Source of the DNA: Marinobacter sp. ATCH36
Lineage (GTDB): Bacteria > Pseudomonadota > Gammaproteobacteria > Pseudomonadales > Oleiphilaceae
Length of the DNA: 64,000 bases
Direction: 5' to 3'
Assembly (NCBI RefSeq): GCF_023555055.1
Contig: NZ_JAMJPL010000004.1
Coordinates: 248,001-312,000 of the forward strand
In this document: positions 9,058-17,547 of the stretch, piece by piece
Position numbering within the stretch: the stretch's first letter is position 1
How the letters are laid out: each line of letters begins with the position of its first letter
Made by a program: the position numbers and the translations under genes
The notes under the pieces: generated by a model
What the model saw: the letters and a program-made list of their open reading frames with translations, nothing else
Database searches by the model: none
What the model was told of the DNA's origin: nothing

Positions 9058-10668
9058 TTACTGCCACGCCAGCACGATTCGGCGGGCCAGATCTTTCCTT
9101 GCGGCTAAGTCGGGGACGGTGGCGAGTGTTTTTACAACCTGTGCTCGTACCTCAGGGCGTTGGGTACGTTGCCGAGCCCACTCTTTGTAGAGTTTTTGAC
9201 CCGCGGGGTAATCAATTTTCATCAGCAGCGTCATTCGCTGCTTTTCGAGTAGCTCAGGCCTATCTGCCTGGGCCTCCAATAATTTCAGCGCCTCTTCAGT
9301 CTTGCCTTGTTGATCAAGCACATTAGCCAGCGCGTGGAACATCAGTGGCTTAGTGTTGCCACTATCTATACCTTTTCGCAGCAGTGCTTCCGCCTCCTCA
9401 TACCGAGCAAGAACCAAATAAAGATAAGCCATGCGAACATGGAAAACCGGATTTGCCGGATTGCGGGAAAGCGCGATTCTATAAAAATGTTCCGCCCCCT
9501 CGAAGTCGAACTCCGCTTCGCGGCAGGTGCCTAAAAGCATATAAATATATGGTGGAGTTTTTCCCGAAAGCAAAACCTGATTCAACGCATTCTCGGCCTT
9601 ATCGACATGGCCCCGAGCCTTCAGTGCAGTAGCAAGCTTTTCCCACATCTCCGGATGGTGAGTAGCTTCGAGCTTTACACGTTGCCAAAGCTCGTCAACC
9701 GACAGTTTTACCAGTGGATTAATACGAGCGTAATCAAGTAGTGCCTCAAGATCTTCAGGAATGGGGCCAAGCCCAACCGTTGGTTCAACCTTTTCTGCTG
9801 CTGACAGCAAGCCCTCATACACTGAAAGTTGATCGCATTTAAGCTCAACATCTGGAATCCAGTTTGGCTCCTCATTTGGGGCGCGGTGGTCCGCAAACTG
9901 AAGCAAGGCCTGCCAGACTTCTTCCATCTCGGCAATTTTGGATTCTGGGAGCCTCTCTCGCACCGACTGCTCTATCCGGTCGTGAACCAGCGATTTCTTT
10001 ATAGGACTAGGGACACTCTCATCTAGGTCTAGATCAAACCGATCGTTAACCAGAGCTGGGAGATTGAGCCCCGAGAGCACGGCCTGATGGGTTATTGTTA
10101 ACCTCTGATTAACCGGGCAAGACCGCAGAAATTCGAGAATATTCCGGTTGTAGGTTAACCACATGTCCGCAGCTAGCAGAGGATTGAACCAAAAGCTGCC
10201 ATCTATTTCACTAGGGCCTTCGGAAAGCGAAATTGATCCGCTGTGTCGGCGGCAGAGAGATTGAAAATTTCCAGACCAATGACGCACTACCACTATGTAT
10301 CTGCCACACGACCCTGCTGCTTTACGCCATTCTTCTAAGAACAGGCAAGCTCTGGGGTCCTTTACTCCGAAATATTTCTCCTTAGACAATTTTTTTCGAT
10401 AATAGAGATAGCGAGTAAAGAAATCCGACAACCAACCTTCTATTGGCCCTATATTACCCTCACACCTCCAATCAACCCCATTCACCAAAAGGGCACCGTC
10501 ATGCAAGTTAACAACCGCCATATCTTCATGGTGGCCCAAGGGGTTAGACAAGGCGCCGGGCATCAAATAAGCGCCAACGAAAAGTCCGCTGTTCTCAAGA
10601 ATGCTTGACAGCAAAGAAGTCGCAGAACGATGAAACCCAACTATGAAAACAGAATTAGTGCCAGCCAT
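9058..10668 (-). CDS. Sulfotransferase fused to TPR repeats
   Basis: A 536-residue protein. The N-terminal part opens with SVFIVGFHRSATSLLSSIL, a PAPS-binding loop, and has FGVKDPRACLFLEEW and YIVVVRHWSGN as the later nucleotide-binding segments. The C-terminal part (about 340-500) is a run of tetratricopeptide repeats (for example RGHVDKAENALNQVLLSG and PANPVFHVRMAYLYLVLARYEEAEALL, quoted in part). TPRs may tether it to other capsule enzymes or to the polymer. It begins at an ATG 150 bases from the next gene, with only a weak ribosome site. It is the second of four sulfotransferase-like genes here. Whether it sulfates sugar or another acceptor is unknown. Confidence 0.75.
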   Translation of the reverse strand: MAGTNSVFIVGFHRSATSLLSSILENSGLFVGAYLMPGALSNPLGHHEDMAVVNLHDGALLVNGVDWRCEGNIGPIEGWLSDFFTRYLYYRKKLSKEKYFGVKDPRACLFLEEWRKAAGSCGRYIVVVRHWSGNFQSLCRRHSGSISLSEGPSEIDGSFWFNPLLAADMWLTYNRNILEFLRSCPVNQRLTITHQAVLSGLNLPALVNDRFDLDLDESVPSPIKKSLVHDRIEQSVRERLPESKIAEMEEVWQALLQFADHRAPNEEPNWIPDVELKCDQLSVYEGLLSAAEKVEPTVGLGPIPEDLEALLDYARINPLVKLSVDELWQRVKLEATHHPEMWEKLATALKARGHVDKAENALNQVLLSGKTPPYIYMLLGTCREAEFDFEGAEHFYRIALSRNPANPVFHVRMAYLYLVLARYEEAEALLRKGIDSGNTKPLMFHALANVLDQQGKTEEALKLLEAQADRPELLEKQRMTLLMKIDYPAGQKLYKEWARQRTQRPEVRAQVVKTLATVPDLAARKDLARRIVLAWQ

Positions 10669-10818
10669 CGACCAAATCTTTAGGTTTTAAAAACTCAAAA
10701 TCTCCAATTGTTTAAATTAAAAAACTTCTGCTAAAAAAAACCCGACGCATTCAACATGGGCATTCCTAAATACATCAGTTTTTAATTAAACGCGCACCAA
10801 ACCTGAACAAAATTACGG

Positions 10819-11787
10819 CTACTTAAAGAGAGCGAAACGTTCATCATGGGTTGTTTTCGCATATTCAATCACATCAAAAACATCCGTCGAGGACAGTGCA
10901 TCAAATACCATCGGTAAAACGGCGCCCCGATCTGAAAAATCAATACTAGAACCAAAAGCATCGGCATATTCTTTGAGGTTATTCACCTCCGCGAGACGTA
11001 GCGCAAAATTGTTCAATTCTCTGGCTTCATCGTTTCCAATGAACGTATATCTTTTCTCATCATCTAAAAACTCAAAATCTGGATTCGAGAGAACCGAGAC
11101 TGCAGTTTTTCGATCTATCCTAAGACCGAACTTTTCGTTGATCTCATCCAAAAAATGCAAAAATAATTGTGACTTATATGAAAATTTAGAAGTATCCCTC
11201 AAACCAAGAAGCGCTTTTTCCGTTACATTCTGATTTATACCTAGTATAGACGAGAAAACATCAACAACGTCAAACTGTTTCGTATAAGCCAGTATACTCA
11301 AGGACTGTGCGTGCTGCGCCTTCATTTTCGCCACTCCCCTCAAAAACATTTCGAACCATTTTCTTCTGGACTTAATGTAAACGGAAATGTCGCCTTTAAA
11401 GCTTCCGAATCTCACTTGTTGGCAATACATGCTATCCAAAAATGAATCAAATCGGCGGAGCACAAGATAAACCTTCAATTCAGAGATTTTACCGCAGCGA
11501 TCAAAAAAATTTGAAATATTGCCAATATCGCTACCAAATCCATTACTGAAGCTCTCGGATGATATAACGGAACACTTATCGGAACAACCGAAATTAATTA
11601 ACTCGTTATAAAAATCATCGATTGGAGAGCCTGAAATAACCGAATTTGCAAGCTTATGATGAGCAATCCCGGCTTTAAATTTATCAAAATAATTTATGTA
11701 ACCTTTATTGCCCAACTTATTAAAATAGAACTGGGCAAGGGAGGTTCCAGTTTTAGGCATACCGCAATGAACAATGAGTTTCGTCAT
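10819..11787 (-). CDS. Sulfotransferase-like protein
   Basis: About 322 residues. The start LIVHCGMPKTGTSLAQFYF carries the PKTGTS loop that grips the 5'-phosphosulfate of PAPS, and LKVYLVLRRFDSFLDSMYCQQ corresponds to the 3'-phosphate loop. The C-terminal half is helical and unrecognised. The gene is strongly AT-rich compared with the rest of the operon. It lies 31 bases after a 5' neighbour region that encodes an N-formyltransferase, suggesting recent acquisition of this block. ATG 11787 follows an AAGAGA ribosome site; a GTG lies three bases earlier. Its acceptor is not known. Confidence 0.68.
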   Translation of the reverse strand: MTKLIVHCGMPKTGTSLAQFYFNKLGNKGYINYFDKFKAGIAHHKLANSVISGSPIDDFYNELINFGCSDKCSVISSESFSNGFGSDIGNISNFFDRCGKISELKVYLVLRRFDSFLDSMYCQQVRFGSFKGDISVYIKSRRKWFEMFLRGVAKMKAQHAQSLSILAYTKQFDVVDVFSSILGINQNVTEKALLGLRDTSKFSYKSQLFLHFLDEINEKFGLRIDRKTAVSVLSNPDFEFLDDEKRYTFIGNDEARELNNFALRLAEVNNLKEYADAFGSSIDFSDRGAVLPMVFDALSSTDVFDVIEYAKTTHDERFALFK

Positions 11788-11868
11788 CACAAATCTCTTA
11801 AAAAATTTTTTTGAATTTTGCGCGATTAAGAACAGCCCTGACCTTAACCCGAAAACAGTATTAACCTT

Positions 11869-12597
11869 TTATTGAATACCTTTTTTCGTCTCAACCCTTA
11901 AAAAAACTTTTTGACCTTCAGTGTCAACAAAAAATGCGTTCCAGTAAGGAGGATGTGAAAGCGCTCGCATACGATTTATAAAATCCCCGATCCTTACTTC
12001 CTCATCAAGATCTATCAATTGCAGCGCACGAAAATCTGAGACGGAATTATAATTACCTTTATCTTCGACCAACCTTCCGAGAGGTTTAGAGCTAAAAATC
12101 AGATTATCTATATTAAGTCGAAGAAGCTCCTTCTCCTTTTCCAAAACTCTACGATAAACAGTCTCAGAGACATCGTCTGAGTATATAGGCACCATCGCTT
12201 GGTCTACAATTGGACCGCCATCAATATCCGCGGTCATACGATGTATTGTGCATCCAGCCGGCAAACCATTTATAATTGAAAAAGCCTGAGGATACCAACC
12301 TTTATTGAACGGATTATACCCAGGATGAACATTATAACACGGAACAGAATTAACCAGTTCTTCGGGAAAAATTTGTTTACTATGACAGGAAATACCAATG
12401 TCGTAGCCGGAATAGACATTTACATTATTTTTTAGATTTACCGGACTGGCCCAATCGAAGCCGCTTGACCGCAGCGGAGAAACCGGTGAACAAAAATAAT
12501 CCACATCAACCATTGAACTTTCGTCAAGCAACGCCTTTATGAATGACGCCATTTCACAGTTATCTGAAAGCACGAAAACTTTTTTTCTTTCAAACAC
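11869..12597 (-). CDS. dTDP-4-amino sugar N-formyltransferase (VioF/FdtF-like)
   Basis: A 242-residue protein with the formyl-tetrahydrofolate transferase core. The segment CYNVHPGYNPFNKGWYPQAF holds the catalytic Asn-His pair, and HRMTADIDGGPIVDQ holds the catalytic Asp. The GWYPQ string is typical of sugar formyltransferases acting on dTDP-Qui4N or dTDP-Fuc3N. With the VioA-like aminotransferase at 15629-16753 and RmlA/RmlB, it would complete synthesis of an N-formylated 4-amino-4,6-dideoxy sugar. The start is GTG at 12597, backed by a perfect AGGAGG seven bases upstream. AT-rich like its neighbours. Substrate is inferred from motif and context. Confidence 0.8.
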   Translation of the reverse strand: MFERKKVFVLSDNCEMASFIKALLDESSMVDVDYFCSPVSPLRSSGFDWASPVNLKNNVNVYSGYDIGISCHSKQIFPEELVNSVPCYNVHPGYNPFNKGWYPQAFSIINGLPAGCTIHRMTADIDGGPIVDQAMVPIYSDDVSETVYRRVLEKEKELLRLNIDNLIFSSKPLGRLVEDKGNYNSVSDFRALQLIDLDEEVRIGDFINRMRALSHPPYWNAFFVDTEGQKVFLRVETKKGIQ

Positions 12598-13003
12598 AAA
12601 TTAGCCTCCTAACTTAAATATATATAAATAAAACCCAGGAATTCCCTTTTATCTTGGGTTTAAAATTTTTCTTTTTACGTTCGCAGAATCATTCAACACG
12701 CACAAGCCTTGGTAAACGGTGATTGCGGCCATGCTAAGCATCAACATAAGATATAGGTCACTATTAAAAGAGGTTTATTTTACGACAGATTAAAAAAAAT
12801 ATCCAAAAGCTCACTTAAATAAGACACCGTTTGGATTTTTTTAAAAACACAAAAAATCTTTACGTGATTGCAAAAGGCATAATTCTACCAACTCGTATTT
12901 CCAAGAAAACCAAAAAACGTTCATTTTTACTTTTAGGTTGAAGAAAACCTTGTTGAACTTGGAAAAAAATACCTACACTATTAAAAAATTAAGCCATTTT
13001 CTT
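12598..13003. other. AT-rich gene-free gap of about 400 bases
   Basis: No open frame of note lies here on either strand. A short hairpin with AAACCCA / TGGGTTT arms (12631-12661) sits just upstream of the formyltransferase ribosome site. An internal promoter could lie in this very AT-rich stretch, but no confident -35/-10 pair was picked out. Confidence 0.6.
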
Positions 13004-13873
13004 TTAAATCGCTCCGCGAATTTCAACTATTGCACGCTCTGCAAGATGAGGTGAACTAAAGCGCCGAATGAAAATTTCAAGATCTCGCCCTGTAAAATGC
13101 TCTTGATATTTCGCAAATACAGCCAACGCCAAGTTTGGATGGTTTGGTGCAAGCCGATTTGCAATGCCCACAGGGCGAGCACTTGCGAAGCGACGTCGCT
13201 TAGAAACAATGCCTTTAATCTCACGCAGATCATTATTTATACAACAGAATAAAAGATCTGAAAGAATTTCAGTTCCGCGAAATGCGTTTATTAGACCGTG
13301 CCCAAAGTTAGGCGAATGAATTAAATCGACTAACAAAGCACTACTGATCCGCAAAGCATGTTCATAGTCCCTCTTCGAATACTGATCCACAATTAAGAAT
13401 GCTTTGCCACTATAATCCCCCTCTGCAACTTTCATATCTTTATTATTTTCGGGGTTAAAGTGTCGATTGAACCTTGGGTCTTTAATATCAAATGGATCTA
13501 TTGAGAACTGTGGTGAGAGCGATAAAACACTCGATAAACTTAATGCGTCTCCATATTTGAGTACAGCATAAGCGCCCATTGAATAGCCATAGCCAACCTT
13601 ATTTTCGGTTTGGTATTGAGGATGACTTTTTATCAACTGAATTGCTTTAAGTACCGACGCAGCTGGGTACCAATTTTGAGCCTTCGCAGTAAAGCCGAAC
13701 GCAGGATATCCAATTTTCTTTATTGGTTCACCAGACCATAAAAAAAGACTGTTATTGGGTCTAGAAAACATTCCACCAAATGTGAAGATCAAAGAATTAT
13801 TTCTTTGTCCATTCTGAAAGCAACAGGTTATATGATGATCTTCATAAATTTTTTGAATCGTCAAAATTTTCAA
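13004..13873 (-). CDS. Alpha/beta-hydrolase-like protein of the capsule locus
   Basis: A 289-residue protein with a probable alpha/beta-hydrolase core. LIFTFGGMF may form the oxyanion strand, VGYGYSMGAYAVLKYG is a nucleophile elbow (GYSMG), and the later FLIVDQYSKRDYEHA and SPNFGHGLINAF could hold the acid and the catalytic His. The last 80 residues look like a helical appendage. Such proteins occur in polysaccharide clusters, but the reaction (deacylation or acyl transfer) is not known. The start is taken at TTG 13873 beside AAAGGG; spacing is short, so a TTG nine bases further in is possible. AT-rich. No signal peptide is seen, so it is probably cytoplasmic. Confidence 0.62.
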   Translation of the reverse strand: MKILTIQKIYEDHHITCCFQNGQRNNSLIFTFGGMFSRPNNSLFLWSGEPIKKIGYPAFGFTAKAQNWYPAASVLKAIQLIKSHPQYQTENKVGYGYSMGAYAVLKYGDALSLSSVLSLSPQFSIDPFDIKDPRFNRHFNPENNKDMKVAEGDYSGKAFLIVDQYSKRDYEHALRISSALLVDLIHSPNFGHGLINAFRGTEILSDLLFCCINNDLREIKGIVSKRRRFASARPVGIANRLAPNHPNLALAVFAKYQEHFTGRDLEIFIRRFSSPHLAERAIVEIRGAI

Positions 13874-13962
13874 ATCCCTTTACATTAATTTTACTATTTC
13901 ATCTTCGGAATTTTAAAGTAAATATCGACGTAGTCACGATGATTCAAAGCATCCTTTATAAT

Positions 13963-15639
13963 TCAAAGTTGAGACACCGAGAAATAAAGTCTTTTGGCAA
14001 CATTTCTTGGAGAATGGTTATTAATGCAAGAAACCTGCTTTTCAACTAAAATATTGCGGAATTGATCATCTTTAAAAAGTGCCTCAACTTTAGACCAAAA
14101 TATATCCTCATCTTCTGGATTATAGAGAGCTTCATCTGGTAAAAAATTATCTGCATCTGTACCAAGGGAGACGAGACAAGGAACTTTTTCGATAGCGGCT
14201 AAAGCTATTCCCCAGCCTCCACCGTTCAAAAGAGGTAAATGAACATAGGCTTCACAGTGCTCATAAAAGCTCCTCAAGTCGTCCACAAACTGGTAAAAAT
14301 GGAGGTAGCCTTTATCGTAGAGATCATTTAAAACTTCAGAGTTGAGACATTTTGATTTATCTTTTACCCCAATAAAAACCCAGATTATATTATTTTTAAT
14401 TACGAAGTCACGGAACTTAGTTAAGAATCTATCATTGTACCTCTGTAACGCAGACTCAATTCGTCCGTTTCCTAATGTAGTTACGAAGACCTTCCGGTTT
14501 CCTATACAGACGTCCGTTTTGTTTCTTACTAGAGACTTACTTTCAGGAATAAGGGGAATTGGATGCTCTATATAAAAAAACTCTCCTTGATCATTCCCTC
14601 TATTTTCAAATTTTCCTTGCGAAAAAATATATTTTGAATACTTACTTGGCTCATTCCCAGCCTGGAACTCGATTGCAAACAATTTAGATATTTTTGCTAG
14701 TCCTTTTAAAGGAATCTCTGATTGAAAAAAACCGAGCCAGAAAAATGTTATTGAAGGTCTGATGCATAATAGTGTTTCACAAATATCACTAAGATAATTA
14801 TCTTGAAATGGGTCTTTAAGATTTATTTTCATGTTACCAGGTAATGTCTGTCCTATTACAGAGCTTACCTGGCCCATCAAAATTACTCGCCAATCTTTTG
14901 GCAAAGCATGTAAGTTGAATTCAAAATCTTTGGTAGCACATTCATTAGTCACAACCAAATAAACGTCAGTTTCCGGAAACTCTAAAGCGTAGCCATAGGC
15001 ATATGATATGGCCTGCCTCCAATGACTACCTACGTTTTTCAGTGGCTGCGCATGACCCAACAAGAAAAGTACGCTATCGCGTTCACTTTTCTTCTTATCT
15101 GAAGGCTCACTCAAAGCTTTTTCAGCCAATAGCTCTAGGCGCGTGGAAAAGAAATTGACCCATCTGGTAAATTCTTTTTTTTTGTTTTCATTAAAGAACA
15201 GAAATTGTGGACGTTGGTCTGCTAATTTTGAGGTTGCATAAAGGCCACGATAGTCAAAATTTTCTCCACCTTTAACAGAAAAAATCTCGTTAGAATAATC
15301 AACAAAAAACTCATTGCCTAACCCATAAAGATTAGAAAGCTTAACAGCTAGAAGAAAGTTTTTTGGAATCGTCCAATTAGATACTCCCTCTTTTTCAAGG
15401 AGCTCCTTAAACCTGAAATATCTGAGCTGTCCTAAGAAAAAATCTCGAAATTCGGGGGTATCACAAACCTTGAGGACTGAATATTGGTCTTTGTCTGTAA
15501 GAAGCATCAGAAAGAGCAGAAAACGCTCGGCCAAGTCGGAATTAGGGCGGATACCAAGAGATCTGCCAGCTCTTAAGATTTCTTGGTCATAATTTAAAAG
15601 CAAATTTTCAGCTTGAAACCGTATAATCTCAGCTTGCAT
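13963..15639 (-). CDS. GT-B-type glycosyltransferase
   Basis: A 558-residue protein with no membrane helix. The C-terminal third has the donor-binding half of a GT-B enzyme: VFVTTLGNGRIESALQRYN, IIWVFIGVKDKS, and HCEAYVHLPLLNGGGWGIAL followed by AIEKVPCLVS, the region where GT4-type enzymes hold the nucleotide sugar. The N-terminal 200 residues are helical and unrecognised. The ATG at 15639 overlaps the aminotransferase stop by 11 bases, pointing to translational coupling. Strongly AT-rich. It probably adds one of the unusual sugars made by the neighbouring aminotransferase and formyltransferase; this is inference from position. Confidence 0.65.
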   Translation of the reverse strand: MQAEIIRFQAENLLLNYDQEILRAGRSLGIRPNSDLAERFLLFLMLLTDKDQYSVLKVCDTPEFRDFFLGQLRYFRFKELLEKEGVSNWTIPKNFLLAVKLSNLYGLGNEFFVDYSNEIFSVKGGENFDYRGLYATSKLADQRPQFLFFNENKKKEFTRWVNFFSTRLELLAEKALSEPSDKKKSERDSVLFLLGHAQPLKNVGSHWRQAISYAYGYALEFPETDVYLVVTNECATKDFEFNLHALPKDWRVILMGQVSSVIGQTLPGNMKINLKDPFQDNYLSDICETLLCIRPSITFFWLGFFQSEIPLKGLAKISKLFAIEFQAGNEPSKYSKYIFSQGKFENRGNDQGEFFYIEHPIPLIPESKSLVRNKTDVCIGNRKVFVTTLGNGRIESALQRYNDRFLTKFRDFVIKNNIIWVFIGVKDKSKCLNSEVLNDLYDKGYLHFYQFVDDLRSFYEHCEAYVHLPLLNGGGWGIALAAIEKVPCLVSLGTDADNFLPDEALYNPEDEDIFWSKVEALFKDDQFRNILVEKQVSCINNHSPRNVAKRLYFSVSQL

Positions 15640-16753
15640 CTTCAATTATCCTGACTATAGCTTTTTGATCTTCAAAAGATAAATCTCCGTAAAAAGGTAA
15701 ACAAAGCACCTCATTGGATACTTCAGTCGCCTCCTTTAAATTTCCTGAGCTTGAGGTAGGGCTGCCCTTATAACAAGGATATTCGCTAACCAAAGGATAG
15801 AAATATTTTCGCGAAAATACATTGTTGACTTTGAGCGCATCAAATATTTTATTCCGTCGATCCCCCGGTGTTGTCGATGATTCTATCCGCACACAAAAAT
15901 ATTGATAACTATTAGTTGTGTCACTTGGCATTAAGAGAGGCACCACAGTCTTGACCGACGCTAACAAATCAATATAACCTTTCCGGATTTTTCTTCTCTT
16001 TTCCTGCTCTTCTAAAACCAATTCAATTACTTCAAGACCTAGCGAGGCCTGAAGTTCGCCCATTTTGCCGTTAATCCCGGGGAGTATCACCTCTTCTTCA
16101 TTTTTAATTCCGAAGTTTTTTAGATATTCTATTCTTTCTTTGAGGTTGGGGTCGTTATAAACGAGCGCCCCGCCTTCGCCCGTATGGAATAACTTAGTAG
16201 GATGGAAACTGAACATCGAAATATCACCATACTCTGCTATTGGTCTACCTTTATACTCGGTAGTAAAGGCATGGGCAGCGTCATAAATCACTTTCAAACC
16301 GTGGCGGTTAGCAATATCCTGTATTTCTTCTACATGGCAAGGGATGCCATAGACATGAGTCGCCAGAATCGCTGTAGTTTTAGCAGTAATCAAACTTTCT
16401 ATTTTTTGAGGGTCAATTGTTAATCGCTCAGGATGAATGTCACAAAAAACTGGCGTTATATTGTTCCATGCTAAGACATGGGTCGTCGCTGGGAAAGTAA
16501 AGGGTGTAGTAATCACTTCACCCTGAAGGCGAAGACTCTGCACTGCTACCATTAAAGCAATGGTGCCGTTGTTAAAAAGTGAAATGTTTGTTGCTTTGAT
16601 ATAGCTTTTTAGCTTGGCTTCAAGCTCTTTATGCTTAGGTCCGTTATTGGAAAGCCACTTGCTTTCCCAAACACTCTCAAGCTGCGCATAGTATCGCTCC
16701 AAATCTGGGAACAAAGGGCGTGTTACCATAATTGGCTTTTCAAACGGTTCCAT
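15629..16753 (-). CDS. DegT/DnrJ/EryC1 sugar aminotransferase (VioA-like)
   Basis: A PLP-dependent aminotransferase of 374 residues that would convert dTDP-4-keto-6-deoxyglucose into dTDP-4-amino-4,6-dideoxyglucose. The N-terminus (VTRPLFPDLERYY, then WLSNNGPKHKELE) and SLFNNGTIALM match the VioA group. The PLP-holding lysine lies in FSFHPTKLFHTGEGG, and the cofactor aspartate in VIYDAAHAF. Its keto-sugar substrate is the product of RmlB in the same operon, so this step competes with the rhamnose branch. ATG 16753 follows a GAGG ribosome site and overlaps the preceding sulfotransferase by 14 bases. The C4 position specificity is inferred from VioA resemblance. Confidence 0.85.
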   Translation of the reverse strand: MEPFEKPIMVTRPLFPDLERYYAQLESVWESKWLSNNGPKHKELEAKLKSYIKATNISLFNNGTIALMVAVQSLRLQGEVITTPFTFPATTHVLAWNNITPVFCDIHPERLTIDPQKIESLITAKTTAILATHVYGIPCHVEEIQDIANRHGLKVIYDAAHAFTTEYKGRPIAEYGDISMFSFHPTKLFHTGEGGALVYNDPNLKERIEYLKNFGIKNEEEVILPGINGKMGELQASLGLEVIELVLEEQEKRRKIRKGYIDLLASVKTVVPLLMPSDTTNSYQYFCVRIESSTTPGDRRNKIFDALKVNNVFSRKYFYPLVSEYPCYKGSPTSSSGNLKEATEVSNEVLCLPFYGDLSFEDQKAIVRIIEDAS

Positions 16754-17489
16754 TTTTACCTCTTTCCTCTAAAAGCAGGTCGTAGAGCGACAGATCGTCT
16801 TGGTTCGCCTCCATCAGCTTGACGAACACTTCTGGCGAAATCCGCTCTTCAAATTCTTTGAGCTTCTCGCTCACAGTTTTCTTGATATCGCGGGTGACGT
16901 TCTTCTCAACTGGCTTCAAGCGTATGCCCTCGAAGCTTTCGTTCTGCAGCAATTGCTCCAAGCGGGCCATTGAGTCAACGAATAACTCGACAATGCCGAC
17001 GAATGGCAATGTCTGCACCGCCTTCTTGGCGCGGGTAAATTCGTCGCCCTGTTTCTCACCAAACATCATCGCCAAGCGCTGCATATGGAAGTTGCGGCAC
17101 TGGCGGTCGTTTGGCAGTGCCAGGCGGGTCTCGATATAGCCGGAGAGATCGGTATTGCGCGCCAGCACAGCGCCGAAGCTGTCGCCACCCTGTTTGGTTT
17201 CAAACGTATAGGCAGAAGCTATTCGATCAATGGGGTGGCGTACGAAGATGACGGGCAATACCTTTACCCCTTCTATCTGAGGGGGAGGAAGGAAAGCCGT
17301 ATGCGATGAGAAAACTTTCGCCTGGGGATTCTCCGCAATCCATTTTGCGACCTGCTCCCTGTTCTCCCTCGGATTCCCGGGAAACTCTTTGGTGACCCAT
17401 TCACCATCTGCAAAGTTTTCTTTAAACGCCGCGTCCAGGGACGTGCCAGCGTTTTTAAAGAGGTGGTAGTGCAGGATTACTTTTCGCAT
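16740..17489 (-). CDS. Sulfotransferase family protein
   Basis: A 249-residue protein beginning MRKVILHYHLFKNAGTSLDAAF. The HLFKNAGTS loop is the PAPS 5'-phosphosulfate site of family-2 sulfotransferases, and VIFVRHPIDRIASAY is the 3'-phosphate site. The C-terminal half is helical and charged, with no membrane segment. It is the first sulfotransferase transcribed in the operon and sits between the giant glycosyltransferase and the aminotransferase, with a 14-base overlap to the latter. It is the compact form of the family, lacking the extra modules of the genes at 6511 and 9058. Acceptor unknown; a capsule sugar hydroxyl is the likely target. Confidence 0.75.
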   Translation of the reverse strand: MRKVILHYHLFKNAGTSLDAAFKENFADGEWVTKEFPGNPRENREQVAKWIAENPQAKVFSSHTAFLPPPQIEGVKVLPVIFVRHPIDRIASAYTFETKQGGDSFGAVLARNTDLSGYIETRLALPNDRQCRNFHMQRLAMMFGEKQGDEFTRAKKAVQTLPFVGIVELFVDSMARLEQLLQNESFEGIRLKPVEKNVTRDIKKTVSEKLKEFEERISPEVFVKLMEANQDDLSLYDLLLEERGKNGTV

Positions 17490-17547
17490 ATTCTTTCTTC
17501 CGGAGTTCTTTCACCTTAAACCTACCAGGTGACCATGAATCAATAGC

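Noticed and set aside
12631..12661. Hairpin before the formyltransferase as a terminator
   Set aside because: Seven-base arms with a long loop in AT-rich DNA; not distinguishable from chance.
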